Assembly (NCBI GenBank): GCA_017544185.1
Contig: JAFYEQ010000190.1
Coordinates: forward strand, 1-6,464
Direction: 5' to 3'
Length of the DNA: 6,464 bases
Source: Oscillospiraceae bacterium
Lineage (GTDB): Bacteria > Bacillota > Clostridia > Oscillospirales > Ruminococcaceae
Position 1 is the stretch's first letter, and every line of letters begins with the position of its first letter. Position numbers and translations under genes: made by a program. Below, in pieces: positions 5,354 to 6,464 of this stretch. Below the pieces are notes generated by a model. That model ran no database searches and had not been told where the DNA came from. It was given only the letters and a program-made list of their open reading frames with translations.

Positions 5354-6464
5354 TCATCTGAACTTTTCCGAGACCTTTGCCGCGTTGTAGCGGATCTCAT
5401 CCTCGTCCCCGCGGGTGAGCCTGCCGTCCCGCAGTACGATCTCACCGTCTACTATCACCGTATGAGCACGGGTGCCGGAGGACGAGTATACCAGCGCTGC
5501 CCGCAGGTCGTTGCGGGGAGTGAACTTCTCATGCTCCAGATCTATCATCACCACGTCGGCCAGCTTACCGACCGCGATCTCGCCGCTGTCGAGCCCCATG
5601 GCCTTGGCGCCGTTGACTGTCGCCATACGCATCACCTGATCGGCGCTGCATACCGTGGGATCGTGAAGTATACCCTTCTGGAGCAGGGCTGCGAAGCCCA
5701 TCTCGGTGAACATATCCAGATCGTTGTTGGATGCCTGTGAATCCGTGCCCAGAGACACGTTCACGCCCTTCTGAAGCAGCCTTGCCACGGGAGCTATGCC
5801 GTTTGCGAGCTTCAGGTTGCTGCGCGGATCGTGCATCACGGTGACGCCCCTCTCCGCGAATATATCCATATCATGCTCCGACAGCTGCACGCAGTGAGCG
5901 GCGCAGGTGGGTATACCGAAAAACCCTATGCTGTCGAGGTACTCCACGGGGGACATACCGTGTTCCTTCATGCAGTTCTCGCTCTCCATGAGCGACTCCG
6001 CCAGATGTATGTGGAAGCCCTGATCATGCTCTTCGGCCAGCTCCATGAGGTACCGCAGCAGATCCTCGCCGCAGGTGTATATGGCATGAGGTGCGATCTT
6101 GAAGCCTATGCGGCTGCATCCGCCGAACTCCTCGCACTCGCGGAAATGATCGGCTATGCGTCTCAGCGCTTCCTCGTCGTGTCTGTCGCTGCCCACGATG
6201 CAGCGGGATATGACACCTCTCATACCCAGCTTCTCTATGGCCTTTGCGGAGGATCCCACGAACATATGCATATCCATGAACGCCACGGTACCGGACTTGA
6301 GCATCTCCATGCAGGAGAGCATAGCCCCCGCCTCAGCCTCCTCGGGTGTGAGCCTGTCCTCCTTGGGCATGATCGCCTTGAACAGCCAGTCGGAGAAGGT
6401 CAGATCGTCGGCGATATTGCGGAACACCGACATGTATGCATGGGTGTGGGTATTGATCAGTCCC
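5354..6464 (-). CDS. mtaD: 5-methylthioadenosine/S-adenosylhomocysteine deaminase-type amidohydrolase, N-terminus outside the window
   Basis: A metal-dependent amidohydrolase that removes the 6-amino group of adenosine derivatives such as SAH, MTA or 5'-deoxyadenosine, giving inosine derivatives and ammonia. Counting the first complete visible codon as residue 1, 369 residues are seen. The first ten (GLINTHTHAY) match the family's metal motif with H6 and H8. The other metal and catalytic residues follow: HIHLAE (H153, E156), AAHC (H190) and GTDSQASNND (D241). APHAIYTC (124-131) is also typical. The C-terminal part (about 295-350) carries the usual beta-sandwich stretch (GKLADVVMIDL, IVDGEIVLRDG). 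About 55-60 N-terminal residues are missing because of the window edge, not a gene defect. It precedes an SAH hydrolase-family gene on the same strand, which favours SAH as a physiological substrate. Related deaminases for guanine, chlorinated triazines or 5'-deoxyadenosine are alternatives I consider less likely. Confidence 0.9.
   Translation of the reverse strand, partial: GLINTHTHAYMSVFRNIADDLTFSDWLFKAIMPKEDRLTPEEAEAGAMLSCMEMLKSGTVAFMDMHMFVGSSAKAIEKLGMRGVISRCIVGSDRHDEEALRRIADHFRECEEFGGCSRIGFKIAPHAIYTCGEDLLRYLMELAEEHDQGFHIHLAESLMESENCMKEHGMSPVEYLDSIGFFGIPTCAAHCVQLSEHDMDIFAERGVTVMHDPRSNLKLANGIAPVARLLQKGVNVSLGTDSQASNNDLDMFTEMGFAALLQKGILHDPTVCSADQVMRMATVNGAKAMGLDSGEIAVGKLADVVMIDLEHEKFTPRNDLRAALVYSSSGTRAHTVIVDGEIVLRDGRLTRGDEDEIRYNAAKVSEKFR

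Noticed and set aside
3881..5740. 619-codon open frame on the plus strand
   Set aside because: It is antisense to ahcY and mtaD, whose catalytic motifs are intact. The frame is open only because of codon bias; its translation is low-complexity and matches no family I know, and it starts inside the -10 region of a minus-strand promoter.

Overview
The window reads as a Clostridia/Firmicutes chromosome segment, most like the Ruminococcus/Oscillospiraceae group. The grounds are a small-type SRP RNA directly upstream of dnaX (an order known from Bacillus and relatives), strong Gram-positive ribosome-binding sites, near-consensus sigma-A promoters, and GC-rich hairpin repeats between genes. No phage, plasmid or CRISPR signature is visible. 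Family-level placement is inference. All genes lie on the minus strand, so transcription runs from high to low coordinates. The long plus-strand reading frames are antisense shadows.

In transcription order: (1) 6464-5354 is the 3' part of an amidohydrolase of the MTA/SAH deaminase family (mtaD-like). (2) 5230-3977 is a complete S-adenosylhomocysteine hydrolase-family gene (ahcY-like) with its own extended -10 promoter. These two act on the same metabolite. Lys54 in the purine-recognition loop of the hydrolase suggests a two-step route for clearing SAH through S-inosylhomocysteine. (3) 3838-3416 is an unrecognised 140-residue protein with one membrane helix and an excisionase-like helix-turn-helix, with its own consensus promoter and terminator. 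(4) 3362-3097 is a gene-free stretch of palindromes and short tandem repeats. (5) 3026-1677 is a polyprenyl-phosphate sugar-1-phosphate transferase that starts exopolysaccharide or capsule assembly. It has a perfect TTGACA-17-TATAAT promoter and a palindrome across the predicted transcription start. (6) About 1586-1459 is the 4.5S/scRNA gene ffs, with a clear promoter and a T-run terminator. (7) 1431-1 is dnaX, starting at GTG and running off the window edge.

Apart from the deaminase/hydrolase pair and the ffs-dnaX pair, the genes appear to be separate transcription units. Core replication and protein-targeting functions (dnaX, ffs) sit next to a cell-surface polysaccharide gene and methyl-cycle genes. 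The most interesting points are the predicted SAH deamination-hydrolysis pair, the membrane-anchored helix-turn-helix protein, the palindromes at two promoters, and the repeat patchwork at 3097-3362.
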